Assembly: GCF_001548035.1 (NCBI RefSeq)
Contig: NZ_AP014723.1
Coordinates: 868,001 to 932,000 of the forward strand
Length of the DNA stretch: 64,000 nucleotides
DNA from: Sulfurospirillum sp. UCH001
GTDB taxonomy: Bacteria > Campylobacterota > Campylobacteria > Campylobacterales > Sulfurospirillaceae
Direction: 5' to 3'
Each line of letters opens with the position of its first letter. The stretch's first letter is position 1. The notes under the pieces are model-generated. The model worked only from the letters and a program-made list of their open reading frames with translations, was not told the DNA's origin and did no database searches. Below, in pieces: positions 51,603-60,150 of this stretch. The position numbers and the translations under genes were made by a program.

Positions 51603-52958
51603 TTAGAGCGACCACACGTAGGCAAAAATGAGACCTTCTATGAGGAAAATGAGACAAAAAAGAAGATTCCAGCGAATTGAAACATCAAAGGGCGTGACAT
51701 GCAAAAATTTCGCTGTCATCAGCGACATTCCTGCAAATGGGGAGATGATAAATGCGATAGCAGAGGAGAGCATTAAAATTAAAGCTATGGAGACATGATT
51801 GAGTGGTAATGTTAAGGCTAAAAGAATTTTGCCAAGCATGACTACCAGTACAAAAGGATGAATTCCACATACTGCAATAGCGATAAATACGACAGGAATA
51901 ATCAGCAAGGCAAAAACTCCCAGCTGATTCACACTCTCTTGCAGTAAAGGTTGGATATGTTCTAAAACGCCACTATGATCTACTGCTCCTGCAAAAAGTC
52001 CTATAGCAATAAAAAAGAGCGAAAAATCAGTTGCTTGCGTAATGCCTCCTTGCCAATAAAGCGCAGCAACCTCTTTAAGCTTAGCATGTCTTATATAGTA
52101 AAGAATCCAAATGCTTGAGACAAGAAATCCAGCAAGCAGAATTCTTCCTGTGCTGGTGCCAATGGAGAGCATCTCAAAAAGAGAGATTGATGAGATAAGT
52201 CCTAAAATGACAAGAATGATGTGAAAAGACTTGTGTGTTGCTTCGTTTTGTGTGATGGTGAGTGGGGCAGAAATGTGCGTTAAAATAGGCTTGTTGAGCC
52301 CAGAAAAGTGTTCAATCACATAAGAGGTCAGAAGCCCAATGATGCTTATGATAAGACCAGGAATAAAAAGCTGTGACCATGTAATATGTGTGACTTGCAT
52401 GACTAAGAGAATCATCACAGCACCGGGTGCCCAAAAAAGCACCAGCGTGTAACCACGCATAATGGCAGTCGCAAAAAAACGTTTATATTCGGAAATGCTG
52501 TTCTTTAGGGCTTTATCAAAAAGGGCAACCATCACGGGAACGGTACCAAAAAGTAAGAAGCTTGAAAACAGATTGGTGACAACCATGGCAAAGAGGTACA
52601 AAGAACTCTCTTTTTGAAACAAACGCTTCAGCCAATACTCGACAGCATCGCTGTACTCTCCCACTTCGATAGGAAGGGCAAAAAGCTGCATAACGACAAT
52701 AATCGCGATAATGTTGGTCATGGAATTGAGTGAACTGACCCAAATAGAAAAAGGGAGTTTATACGCGATCAAGATGCCAATACCAAAAAGTAAAAAAAGA
52801 AGCGTAATGGTGCGAAAGCCTTTTTTTTGAGCAGGAAGCCCAAAAAGAAATAAAACCAGTGTCAAACACGCAAGGATATTCTCATACAAAGGGGTAATGA
52901 TGTGCAGTACATGAAGAAACGTAATGCCCAAGATGGCATACTTACAGATTTTTTGCAT
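51603..52958 (-). CDS. Multi-pass inner-membrane protein, ion-transporter-like, 451 aa
   Basis: About eleven to twelve hydrophobic spans fill the protein (for example NILACLTLVLFLFGLPA, FAMVVTNLFSSFLLFGTVPVMVALF, GVFALLIIPVVFIAIAVCGIHP). The GTVPVMVALFDKALK and MLSSAIAFIISPFAGMSLM stretches, each a break in a span, resemble the re-entrant hairpins of the ion-transporter superfamily (ArsB, NhaD, DctM types). It is therefore a likely secondary transporter for an anion or an ion antiporter. No clear family motif was recognised and the substrate is not known. It stands alone, read in the same direction as the ATP-grasp operon. Confidence 0.6.
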   Translation of the reverse strand: MQKICKYAILGITFLHVLHIITPLYENILACLTLVLFLFGLPAQKKGFRTITLLFLLFGIGILIAYKLPFSIWVSSLNSMTNIIAIIVVMQLFALPIEVGEYSDAVEYWLKRLFQKESSLYLFAMVVTNLFSSFLLFGTVPVMVALFDKALKNSISEYKRFFATAIMRGYTLVLFWAPGAVMILLVMQVTHITWSQLFIPGLIISIIGLLTSYVIEHFSGLNKPILTHISAPLTITQNEATHKSFHIILVILGLISSISLFEMLSIGTSTGRILLAGFLVSSIWILYYIRHAKLKEVAALYWQGGITQATDFSLFFIAIGLFAGAVDHSGVLEHIQPLLQESVNQLGVFALLIIPVVFIAIAVCGIHPFVLVVMLGKILLALTLPLNHVSIALILMLSSAIAFIISPFAGMSLMTAKFLHVTPFDVSIRWNLLFCLIFLIEGLIFAYVWSL

Positions 52959-53040
52959 TCATACTTCCGAAAAATCAGATGTGTTATTTTATCAAAGAGT
53001 TTTCAAGAAATGCTGATGAAAAAAGAGTAGTAGTGTAAGA

Positions 53041-53066
53041 GAGAAGGCGGACTAAGCCGCTTTCTC
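53041..53066 (-). terminator. Terminator of the chemoreceptor gene
   Basis: GAGAAGGCGG and CCGCTTTCTC form a ten-base stem with one mismatch directly at the end of the chemoreceptor gene. Confidence 0.5.
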
Positions 53067-53067
53067 T

Positions 53068-54681
53068 TTATTGGAATTGGTTGAGCTTTTGGTTTAGACT
53101 CTCTGACAACCTAGAGAGATGATCAGCAGCAGCAGCGATTTCCTCAACACTTCTGGCATTTTGAGAGGTTAAGGTGTTAATGTTAGAAACCATCTCTACA
53201 ATTTTATCGGTATCGTGTGCAATCTTTAATGAGTTTTGTGCACTTTGCGTGACAGAGGCAATACTATTGTGCATGACTTTCGTTGTTCCTACAATAGTAC
53301 TCTCAACAGTACTTGAAACAGTGGAGAGTCTTTGAATGTTTTTAGCATTTCTATTCATTTGATCTGAGGAGTTCACAATCGATTGAACAATGATATTGAT
53401 CGTAGCATTAATCTCAGTAAGAGAAGTTTGTGTTCGCTCTGCTAGTTTTCGTACTTCATCAGCAACCACTGCAAATCCTCGTCCATGTTCTCCCGCCCTT
53501 GCTGCTTCAATAGCAGCATTAAGTGCAAGTAAGTTTGTTTGATCTGCAATATCTGAGATCACCGTAAGAATCTGTTTAACTTGTTCTGCATCTTTACTCA
53601 TCTGTTCTAACTGTCCTGCAAGGGCAGTTTCAGCTTCACTGGCTTGATCCACTTCATTACGTAATGCAATGATTTCATCTTGTGCATGGTTTAGTTTTTT
53701 ACCTGCATCGGTGATCTCTTCTTTCATTCCTTCTGAGAGTTTAGCTGTCTGTTGTACAAAGGATTTAATCGTATCAATCTCATGAATGGTATTTTCAACA
53801 ATACTTGAGCTTTGTTCTGCATTTCTTCCTATTTGCATACTGGTGGTACTGAGTTCATGTGAAACCGATGCATTTTCATTGGAAGATGTTTTAGCATCAG
53901 TAATGGTATGCTCTAAGGTATTGACCAAGTCATTAAAGCTATCTACAATCTCTTTAATTTCATTTTGTTTAGCATAGGTAATTCTAAAGCGAAGCTCTTT
54001 AGTGCGTACAAAGTTTGTGATACTGTCTCGTATCAAGTGTACGCCATCCATGATGTTCTTGCGGATCAAAACGCTTAACGCTATCACAGAAGTTGAGATA
54101 ATTAAAGCAATAATAATCATCCAAAATGTTGCACTTTGCTTTGTTTCCACAGCAATTTTAGCATCTTGTGATGCAAGGACTTGATTGTAGTCCATGTGAT
54201 CTTCAAAAGTTTTTAAAAGCTCTTGGGCTATAGGACGATTGGCAAGAAATAGACTTTTTGCATCCGATAATTTACCTTCGCTGGATAATTTTAGAATTTG
54301 GTCAACAACAAGGCTGTACTGGGCGAAGAGCTTTCCCTCTTTTTCATAGAGTTCTTTATCTTTGGCATCGGAAAGTAAAAGCTCATAGCTTTTATAGTCT
54401 TTATCAAACTTTGTTTTAACGGTTTTGTAACGTTCCATTAGCTTTTGAAATTCATTTGCATCATGAGAATCTGATGTCGTTGTTTCCCAAAGAATCAGTC
54501 GAATACGATATATCCCTTGCAACAAATCATCCATCACGAGGATGCTGGGTAATGAGTTAACATTACAGGTATTTGTTTTTTCAAAGACTTGATCCATTTT
54601 TGAGAGACTAATACTAAAAATAAGAATGAACCCAAGTAGCGACAAGCCTAACATGGTCATTAACTGTTTTGAGATATTCAT
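53068..54681 (-). CDS. Methyl-accepting chemotaxis protein, 537 aa
   Basis: A membrane span (residues 10-30, [19 protein letters not shown]), a periplasmic domain of about 155 helical residues of the four-helix-bundle type, a second span ([21 protein letters not shown]), a HAMP linker and a cytoplasmic signalling domain. The signalling tip [20 protein letters not shown] and [18 protein letters not shown] is exactly conserved. It passes a small-molecule or environmental signal to CheA and CheW. The protein ends without a methylation-docking pentapeptide. Ligand unknown. Confidence 0.93.
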   Translation of the reverse strand: MNISKQLMTMLGLSLLGFILIFSISLSKMDQVFEKTNTCNVNSLPSILVMDDLLQGIYRIRLILWETTTSDSHDANEFQKLMERYKTVKTKFDKDYKSYELLLSDAKDKELYEKEGKLFAQYSLVVDQILKLSSEGKLSDAKSLFLANRPIAQELLKTFEDHMDYNQVLASQDAKIAVETKQSATFWMIIIALIISTSVIALSVLIRKNIMDGVHLIRDSITNFVRTKELRFRITYAKQNEIKEIVDSFNDLVNTLEHTITDAKTSSNENASVSHELSTTSMQIGRNAEQSSSIVENTIHEIDTIKSFVQQTAKLSEGMKEEITDAGKKLNHAQDEIIALRNEVDQASEAETALAGQLEQMSKDAEQVKQILTVISDIADQTNLLALNAAIEAARAGEHGRGFAVVADEVRKLAERTQTSLTEINATINIIVQSIVNSSDQMNRNAKNIQRLSTVSSTVESTIVGTTKVMHNSIASVTQSAQNSLKIAHDTDKIVEMVSNINTLTSQNARSVEEIAAAADHLSRLSESLNQKLNQFQ

Positions 54682-54805
54682 GGGGATACTCCTTTTTGTT
54701 TCTTGAGTAAAATAATAACCTTTGAGTGTGACATATGCGTTGCAAAATTATAATTTGTCAAGAAAAAATAACATTATGCAGTATCTCACAAAAAGTACAA
54801 AGTGG

Positions 54806-54882
54806 ATCATTCTATATAGACTAGTGGTTTAATTAAAATAAAAGTAGTGAATCATTATAATTAGACCACTGGTTTATTTAAA
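54806..54882. promoter_or_regulatory. Pair of 32-bp direct repeats upstream of the TetR gene
   Basis: ATCATTCTATATAGACTAGT (54806) and ATCATTATAATTAGACCACT (54851), each followed by GGTTTA and TT-rich sequence, are spaced 45 bases. They overlap the likely promoter and reach to 9 bases before the TetR start. They are probable binding sites of the TetR protein. Confidence 0.6.
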
Positions 54883-54890
54883 GGAGTTTT

Positions 54891-55508
54891 ATGCCAAAGA
54901 AGGTCAATGTAGACGATAAACTCGAGTACATTTGCGAAAAAGCGTATGAAGAGTTGTTAAAAAATGGCATCAACCATTTTTCGCTTAACAAGTTTATTGA
55001 TTCGCTGCAGATGTCAAAAGGACAGTTTTATTATTACTTTAAAACAAAAGAGGCATTGATCTGTAAGACGATCGATCAGAAGTGTTATGAAGCATTTGCC
55101 TATACGTATGAACAGACAAAATCAAAATCAACGTTTTTAGACAAAATGAACACTTTTTTTGCCTTTTTTTTGGGCAATGTAGAGCCAAGATTTGCGGATT
55201 TAGATAGGTTGTTAAAGAGCACCTTTCATTTGTATGTCAATGCCGATAACAGCGCAATAAAACAACTCAATACAGAATTTTACCAGTTACTCTTTTCATA
55301 TATTGAAGAGATTTTTGATGAGTTGATTGAAAAAGGATACGTACCTCAAAATGCTAAAAAACTGGCACGCAGTCTGATTGCGACTGCGGATGGGATGTAT
55401 CTGCACGCATTGATGAATGACAATTACGACATGAAAGTCTATTTTAGTGAGTATTTGGTCATGCTAGATGCGCTACTTAAACTGGACAATGAAGGAAAGA
55501 AAAAATGA
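54891..55508 (+). CDS. TetR-family transcriptional regulator, 205 aa
   Basis: The N-terminal helix-turn-helix has INHFSLNKFIDSLQMSKGQFYYYFKTKEAL, a clear TetR DNA-binding motif. The C-terminal region is a helical ligand-binding domain. It overlaps the first SMR gene by four bases and should repress its own operon until an exported compound binds. The pair of direct repeats upstream fits autoregulation. Confidence 0.92.
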   Translation: MPKKVNVDDKLEYICEKAYEELLKNGINHFSLNKFIDSLQMSKGQFYYYFKTKEALICKTIDQKCYEAFAYTYEQTKSKSTFLDKMNTFFAFFLGNVEPRFADLDRLLKSTFHLYVNADNSAIKQLNTEFYQLLFSYIEEIFDELIEKGYVPQNAKKLARSLIATADGMYLHALMNDNYDMKVYFSEYLVMLDALLKLDNEGKKK

Positions 55509-55852
55509 ATCTATACTGGATGGCTATTTTTGTAGCGACAGTGTTTGAAGTGTTGTGGGTTATTGGTTTGAAGCATGCTTCTAACCCTTTTGAATGGATA
55601 GGCACGGCTTCATGTATTGTTACGACATTTGTGTTGTTGACGTTTGCTGGTAAAAAGCTTCCTATTGGAACGACCTATACTGTATTTACAGGTATTGGTA
55701 CGGTTGGCACAATTGTGATAGATACACTGTTTTTTGGTGAAACGCTCGGTGTTGTGAAAATTCTTTTAATTGCACTTTTACTCTTAGGTGTGATTGGGCT
55801 TAAGATGATTACAGAAGAGCACGATGTGAGTATTGAAAAGGTACACGCTTAA
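55505..55852 (+). CDS. SMR-family multidrug efflux subunit, first of a pair, 115 aa
   Basis: Four membrane helices, the first with the essential Glu in FVATVFEVLWVIGLKHA, the signature of small multidrug resistance (EmrE-like) proteins. LPIGTTYTVFTGIGTVGTIV is the second family motif. The pair arrangement with the next gene, overlapping by one base, is typical of heterodimeric SMR pumps. It exports lipophilic cations or guanidinium-type compounds with proton exchange. The C-terminal extra tail (EEHDVSIEKVHA) is a mild oddity. Confidence 0.92.
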   Translation: MNLYWMAIFVATVFEVLWVIGLKHASNPFEWIGTASCIVTTFVLLTFAGKKLPIGTTYTVFTGIGTVGTIVIDTLFFGETLGVVKILLIALLLLGVIGLKMITEEHDVSIEKVHA

Positions 55853-56166
55853 TGGATTGGATAGCACTTATATTTGCAGGATGTTTTGAAGTTTTTGGTG
55901 TTGCAATGCTCAATATTTATAAAAAACGAAAAGAGTGGAAAATCATTGTTTTAATTGCTCTAGGTTTTGCATGTAGCCTTTTTTGTTTATCGTATGCTAT
56001 GAACACGCTGCCTATGGGACTTACCTATGCCATATGGACAGGCATCGGCGGTGTTGGGGGCGCTCTTGTAGGTATGGCATTTTATGGTGAGTCAAGAGAG
56101 TGGAAACGTATAGGTTTTTTAGCGATGATTATCGTGAGTGTTATGGGATTAAAACTGACAGCATAA
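55852..56166 (+). CDS. SMR-family multidrug efflux subunit, second of a pair, 104 aa
   Basis: Four membrane spans with the conserved Glu in LIFAGCFEVFGVAML, and LPMGLTYAIWTGIGGVGGAL as the family signature. It begins in the stop codon of the first subunit. The two differ enough to form an asymmetric heterodimer, as in EbrAB or YkkCD. Confidence 0.92.
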   Translation: MDWIALIFAGCFEVFGVAMLNIYKKRKEWKIIVLIALGFACSLFCLSYAMNTLPMGLTYAIWTGIGGVGGALVGMAFYGESREWKRIGFLAMIIVSVMGLKLTA

Positions 56167-56172
56167 AAGAGA

Positions 56173-56195
56173 AGATGCCCTAAAATAGGGCATCT
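56173..56195. terminator. Terminator between SMR and P-type ATPase genes
   Basis: AGATGCCCTA and TAGGGCATCT pair perfectly with a three-base loop between convergent genes. Confidence 0.8.
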
Positions 56196-56204
56196 ATAAA
56201 GTAT

Positions 56205-58241
56205 TTATTTGTGTGTTAAGACACGTGTCGCGTTAAGAACGGCAATGAGTGCAACGCCCACATCACCAAAAACCGCTTCCCACATGGTAGCAACACCAAA
56301 TGCTCCCATAATCAAAATAGCCCCTTTGACTCCGAGTGCAAAGATGATATTTTGCCATACGATGACGTGTGTTTTTCGAGCGATTTTAAGCGCAGTAGCT
56401 ACTTTACTAATCTCATCGGTCATGATGACCACATCGGCTGCTTCAATGGCGGCATCAGAGCCTACACCACCCATAGCAATTCCAATGTCTGAACGTGCGA
56501 GTACAGGGGCGTCATTAATGCCATCACCCACAAAGACCGTTTTACCTTTGCCACTTTTTCGCGCCATGATCTCTTCAAGTTTTTGTACTTTTTGATGCGG
56601 TAAGAGCTCTGCTTCAACCTGTGTGATACCAAGCTCAGTAGCTACTTTTTTTGCTGTCTCTTTATTGTCGCCTGTGAGCATGACAATCTCTTTGATACCT
56701 AGCGCTTTAAGGGCTAAAATGGCTCTTTCACTGTCTTCTTTTGGCTCATCCGCGATGGTAAGGTAACCCGCTAAAATACCCTCAACAACGATGTAAACAA
56801 TGGTATCTGGTGTTGAAAGCACCTCATGTTTAATGTTTTGATCTAAGAGAAGTTTACCATTTCCTGCTAGGACACGTTTGCCATCAATGAGCGCTTTTAC
56901 ACCATAGCCTGCTAGCTCTTCATACGAGCTCACAACTGCTTCTAAAGGCTTCGTGTAGGCACGCTTGATTGAAAGAGCGATAGGATGGTTTGAGTGCATC
57001 TCAGCTAAGGCTGCAAGGCGTAGTACATCCTCTTCACTGTATCCTTGAAGTGCGGTAATGGAGGTGACGCTAAAGACACCTTTTGTAAGCGTTCCTGTTT
57101 TATCTAAAACAACGGTATCGACACTGTTCAGTGCTTCAAGGAAGTTTCCACCTTTGACTAAGATACCATTTTTAGACGCACCACCGATGCCTCCAAAGAA
57201 GCTAAGGGGAATGGAAACGACAAGCGCACATGGGCAGGAGACAACAAGGAAAACCAAAGAGCGTCTAAACCATTCGCTAAGAAGTGCATCTTCCATCAAA
57301 AGAGGTGGCAAGAACGCAAGCAAAGCAGCGGAGATAACGACAAATGGCGTATAGTACTTTGCAAACTGCGTGATGAACTGCTCTGTTTTAGCCTTTTTGG
57401 AACTTGCATTTTGCACAAGGTCTAAGATTTTTGAAACGGTAGACTCTGAGAAGAGTTTTGTGGTTTCAACAATGAGTACACCCGTTTTATTGATCGTGCC
57501 TGAGAGCACTTCATCGTTTTTATTAACCTCTTTTGGAAGAGATTCACCTGTGAGGGCAGAGGTGTCAAGTGTAGAACGACCCTCAATGATGATGCCATCG
57601 AGTGGAATTTTCTCACCTGGTTTTACGATGATGCGACTACCCACACTGACATCATTTGGGCTGACTTTCTCTTCACCATATGCCGTTTGAAGGTTTGCGA
57701 AATCAGGTCGAATGTCCATCAGTTTCGTGATGGATTTACGAGAACGATCGACCGCTAAGTCTTGGAAAAACTCACCAATGCGGAAAAAGAGCATGACCGA
57801 GACACCTTCTGGGTATTCGCCAATGCTAAAGGCACCAACCGTTGCAAGACCCATCAAAAAGTTTTCATCAAATAGATGCCCTTTAAAAAGGTTCGTCAGC
57901 GCCATATATAAGATTTCGCCACCGACTAAGAAGAAGCTAATGAGGTATGTCCAGAACATCAAAGGATTGCTTTCGTCCATCAGTAGGGCAGCGATAAAAA
58001 GCACTGTTCCTATACAAAACGTGATGAAATGCCACGATGTCAGCATCTCTTTCAAACTAGAATCACCTAATCCGTGGTGATGATGGTCGTCATGGTCATG
58101 ACTATGCTCGTGATCGTGGTCATGATCATGGCTATGACTATGATGTTGTGGAATGGCTGGTTTACACCTTGAGCAACAGCTTCCTGTTGTGGTGTCGCAC
58201 ACTTCTGGTTCGGGTGCAGTTTTATGAAATTGCATACTCAT
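56205..58241 (-). CDS. Zn/Cd/Pb-type P1B ATPase (ZntA/CadA-like), 678 aa
   Basis: The protein exports divalent heavy metals with ATP. The N-terminus lacks a normal heavy-metal-associated domain and instead has Cys-rich SCCSRCKP and a His-rich stretch (HHSHSHDHDHDHEHSHDHDD). Later come the transmembrane metal site SCPCALVVS, the phosphorylation motif DKTGTLTKGV, the HP locus SNHPIALSI and the ATP hinge VGDGINDAPVLA. It overlaps the ArsR-family regulator gene by 20 bases, forming a metal-controlled operon. A role in Zn or Cd resistance is likely; specificity is not proven. Confidence 0.92.
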   Translation of the reverse strand: MSMQFHKTAPEPEVCDTTTGSCCSRCKPAIPQHHSHSHDHDHDHEHSHDHDDHHHHGLGDSSLKEMLTSWHFITFCIGTVLFIAALLMDESNPLMFWTYLISFFLVGGEILYMALTNLFKGHLFDENFLMGLATVGAFSIGEYPEGVSVMLFFRIGEFFQDLAVDRSRKSITKLMDIRPDFANLQTAYGEEKVSPNDVSVGSRIIVKPGEKIPLDGIIIEGRSTLDTSALTGESLPKEVNKNDEVLSGTINKTGVLIVETTKLFSESTVSKILDLVQNASSKKAKTEQFITQFAKYYTPFVVISAALLAFLPPLLMEDALLSEWFRRSLVFLVVSCPCALVVSIPLSFFGGIGGASKNGILVKGGNFLEALNSVDTVVLDKTGTLTKGVFSVTSITALQGYSEEDVLRLAALAEMHSNHPIALSIKRAYTKPLEAVVSSYEELAGYGVKALIDGKRVLAGNGKLLLDQNIKHEVLSTPDTIVYIVVEGILAGYLTIADEPKEDSERAILALKALGIKEIVMLTGDNKETAKKVATELGITQVEAELLPHQKVQKLEEIMARKSGKGKTVFVGDGINDAPVLARSDIGIAMGGVGSDAAIEAADVVIMTDEISKVATALKIARKTHVIVWQNIIFALGVKGAILIMGAFGVATMWEAVFGDVGVALIAVLNATRVLTHK

Positions 58242-58599
58242 ATCCTCGTGGTTCTAATATATGTTCTAAGCCTTGATTGAAAATGGTTTTGATGTGTTCA
58301 TCGTCCAAAGAGTAAAAGACAACTTTGCCTTCTTTGCGGTGTTTTACAAGCCTTGCTTGGCGAAGGACGCGAAGTTGGTGTGAAATGGCAGACTGTGTCA
58401 TACTTAAAAGCTCTGCGATGTCACACACGCACATCTCTGCTTCAAACAGTGCCGAGATGATCTTCACACGTGTCGTGTCACCAAAGACTTTAAAGAGTTC
58501 AGCGAGGTCGTACAGCTTCTCCTCTTGGGGCATCTTTTGTTTGACCATTTCGATGATGTTATCATGCACAATATCGCAACTGCAAAATTCATCGCCCAT
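58222..58599 (-). CDS. ArsR/SmtB-family metal-sensing repressor, 125 aa
   Basis: A winged-helix repressor with AEMCVCDIAELLSMTQSAISHQLRVL as the recognition region; CVCD resembles the metal site of CadC-type sensors. The N-terminus also has CSCDIVH, and the C-terminal helix DDEHIKTIFNQGLEH offers a second metal site. It should release its operator when Zn, Cd or Pb binds and allow expression of the P-type ATPase. Its gene is first in the operon, and the operator lies about 30 bases upstream. Confidence 0.92.
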   Translation of the reverse strand: MGDEFCSCDIVHDNIIEMVKQKMPQEEKLYDLAELFKVFGDTTRVKIISALFEAEMCVCDIAELLSMTQSAISHQLRVLRQARLVKHRKEGKVVFYSLDDEHIKTIFNQGLEHILEPRGYEYAIS

Positions 58600-58630
58600 T
58601 TTTCATCCTTTTAAAATTATATAAATGTTC

Positions 58631-58650
58631 ATATGAACAATTGCTCATAT
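58631..58650. promoter_or_regulatory. Operator of the ArsR-P-ATPase operon
   Basis: ATATGAACAATTGCTCATAT is a 20-base imperfect palindrome with the spacing of SmtB/CadC operators. A second perfect palindrome, TGTTCATATGAACA (58626-58639), overlaps it. Confidence 0.75.
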
Positions 58651-58734
58651 ATTAAAGCAACTCACATTAGAGTATGCTTAAAATGATAGCCAAACTCAAA
58701 AAAAGATGTAATGGGTAATAATGGAGGAGATGGC

Positions 58735-58815
58735 ATGAATAGTAATGACGCATCAAAGGTAAAAATCCAAAAATTGCTTTTACCCAAAAAAGAGGGCAAT
58801 TTTTGGATTGAATGA
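58735..58815 (+). CDS. Short leader peptide ORF upstream of glyA, 26 aa
   Basis: The ATG follows a strong GGAGGAG ribosome site. The 26 codons (MNSNDASKVKIQKLLLPKKE, then GNFWIE) end 48 bases before glyA. The second half lies within a 14-bp inverted repeat, so translation of the ORF would control folding of the hairpin. This is a leader-like layout, but no serine or glycine run is present to explain an attenuator. Confidence 0.5.
   Translation: MNSNDASKVKIQKLLLPKKEGNFWIE
58764..58809. repeat. 14-bp perfect inverted repeat in the glyA leader
   Basis: AATCCAAAAATTGC (58764-58777) and GCAATTTTTGGATT (58796-58809) pair perfectly with an 18-base loop. A T run (ATTTTTTGAGG) follows soon after, so it could be a transcription attenuator for glyA. 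Confidence 0.7.
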
Positions 58816-58863
58816 ATTTTTTGAGGGTGCTACACTTCTTTCTATTAAGTCAAAGGAGTCACA

Positions 58864-60126
58864 ATGAGTTACATCAAAAATGATCGCTTAGCAACAGCAG
58901 ACAAGAGGGTATTTAGCATTCTTAACAATGAGTTTGAACGACAGGCGACGCATCTTGAAATGATCGCTAGTGAAAATTTTACCTCACCTGCAGTCATGGA
59001 AGCAACGGGAAGTATCTTTACCAACAAGTATGCGGAGGGTTACCCACAAAAGCGGTATTACGGTGGTTGTGAATGTGCCGATGAGATCGAACAGCTTGCC
59101 ATCGATAGGCTATGTGCTATTTTTGGCTGTAACTATGCCAATGTACAGCCTCATTCGGGTAGCCAAGCCAATGGTGCGGTCTATGCGGCACTTCTTCAAG
59201 CAGGTGATAAACTGCTCGGTATGGATTTGCAACAAGGTGGACACTTAACCCATGGTGCAAAAGTGAGCTTTTCGGGTAAAAATTATCAGTCATTCTCGTA
59301 TGGCGTTGATGCTCAGGGTTTTATTGATTATGAGAAGGTTCTAGAAATTGCAACGATTGTTAAGCCTAAGATGATCGTGTGTGGTGCTTCGGCGTATGCA
59401 CGCGAAATTGACTTTGCAAAGTTTCGAGAGATTGCAGACGCAGTAGGAGCGATTTTATTTGCGGACATCGCACACATTGCAGGTTTGATTGCTGCGGGTG
59501 AGCACATGAGTCCTTTCCCCTATGCCCATGTAGTCACTTCTACGACGCATAAGACACTCAGAGGTCCAAGGGGTGGTGTGATTATGACGAACGATGAGGC
59601 GCTTGCCAAAAAGATCAATTCTGCCATTTTTCCTGCCTTACAAGGTGGACCATTGTTACATGTTATCGCGGCAAAAGCGGTGGCATTTGGTGAAGTGTTG
59701 GATCCAATGTGGAAAGAGTATGCAAAGCAAGTCAAGCTCAATGCACATGTTCTAAGCAATGTTTTACTGCAAAGAGGCTTTGATCTTGTCAGCGGTGGAA
59801 CAGACAACCACTTGATTTTGGTATCATTACTGCATAAAGATTTCTCAGGCGATGAAGCAAGTCAAGCGTTGGAGCGCGCGGGTATCACGGTCAATAAAAA
59901 CAGTGTCCCCAATGACACCAGAAGTGCTATGCAAACTTCAGGTGTTCGTATCGGATCTTCCGCACTCACGACACTAGGTATGAAAGAAGCAGAGTTTGAG
60001 CTCATCGCTCACCGTATTTGTGATGTGTTAGATGATATCACCAATGTTGCACGTCATGCTGAGATTAAAAAAGAGTTGGTAACTCTTTTGCAAAAATTTA
60101 GTGTGTATAGCTGTTCGACCTATTAA
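58864..60126 (+). CDS. glyA: Serine hydroxymethyltransferase
   Basis: The enzyme converts serine and tetrahydrofolate to glycine and 5,10-methylene-THF in the cytosol, a main source of one-carbon units. The sequence shows [36 protein letters not shown], the PLP Lys in [16 protein letters not shown] and [22 protein letters not shown]. The length of 420 residues is standard. It has a normal AAAGGAG site. The leader upstream contains a small ORF and hairpin. No glycine riboswitch-like sequence was recognised. Confidence 0.98.
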   Translation: MSYIKNDRLATADKRVFSILNNEFERQATHLEMIASENFTSPAVMEATGSIFTNKYAEGYPQKRYYGGCECADEIEQLAIDRLCAIFGCNYANVQPHSGSQANGAVYAALLQAGDKLLGMDLQQGGHLTHGAKVSFSGKNYQSFSYGVDAQGFIDYEKVLEIATIVKPKMIVCGASAYAREIDFAKFREIADAVGAILFADIAHIAGLIAAGEHMSPFPYAHVVTSTTHKTLRGPRGGVIMTNDEALAKKINSAIFPALQGGPLLHVIAAKAVAFGEVLDPMWKEYAKQVKLNAHVLSNVLLQRGFDLVSGGTDNHLILVSLLHKDFSGDEASQALERAGITVNKNSVPNDTRSAMQTSGVRIGSSALTTLGMKEAEFELIAHRICDVLDDITNVARHAEIKKELVTLLQKFSVYSCSTY

Positions 60127-60150
60127 ACGTTTTAAAATGGAGGGACTTAG

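Noticed and set aside
58816-58863. A possible glycine riboswitch upstream of glyA
   Set aside because: The leader is short and lacks a tandem aptamer-like core; only a hairpin and a small ORF are seen.
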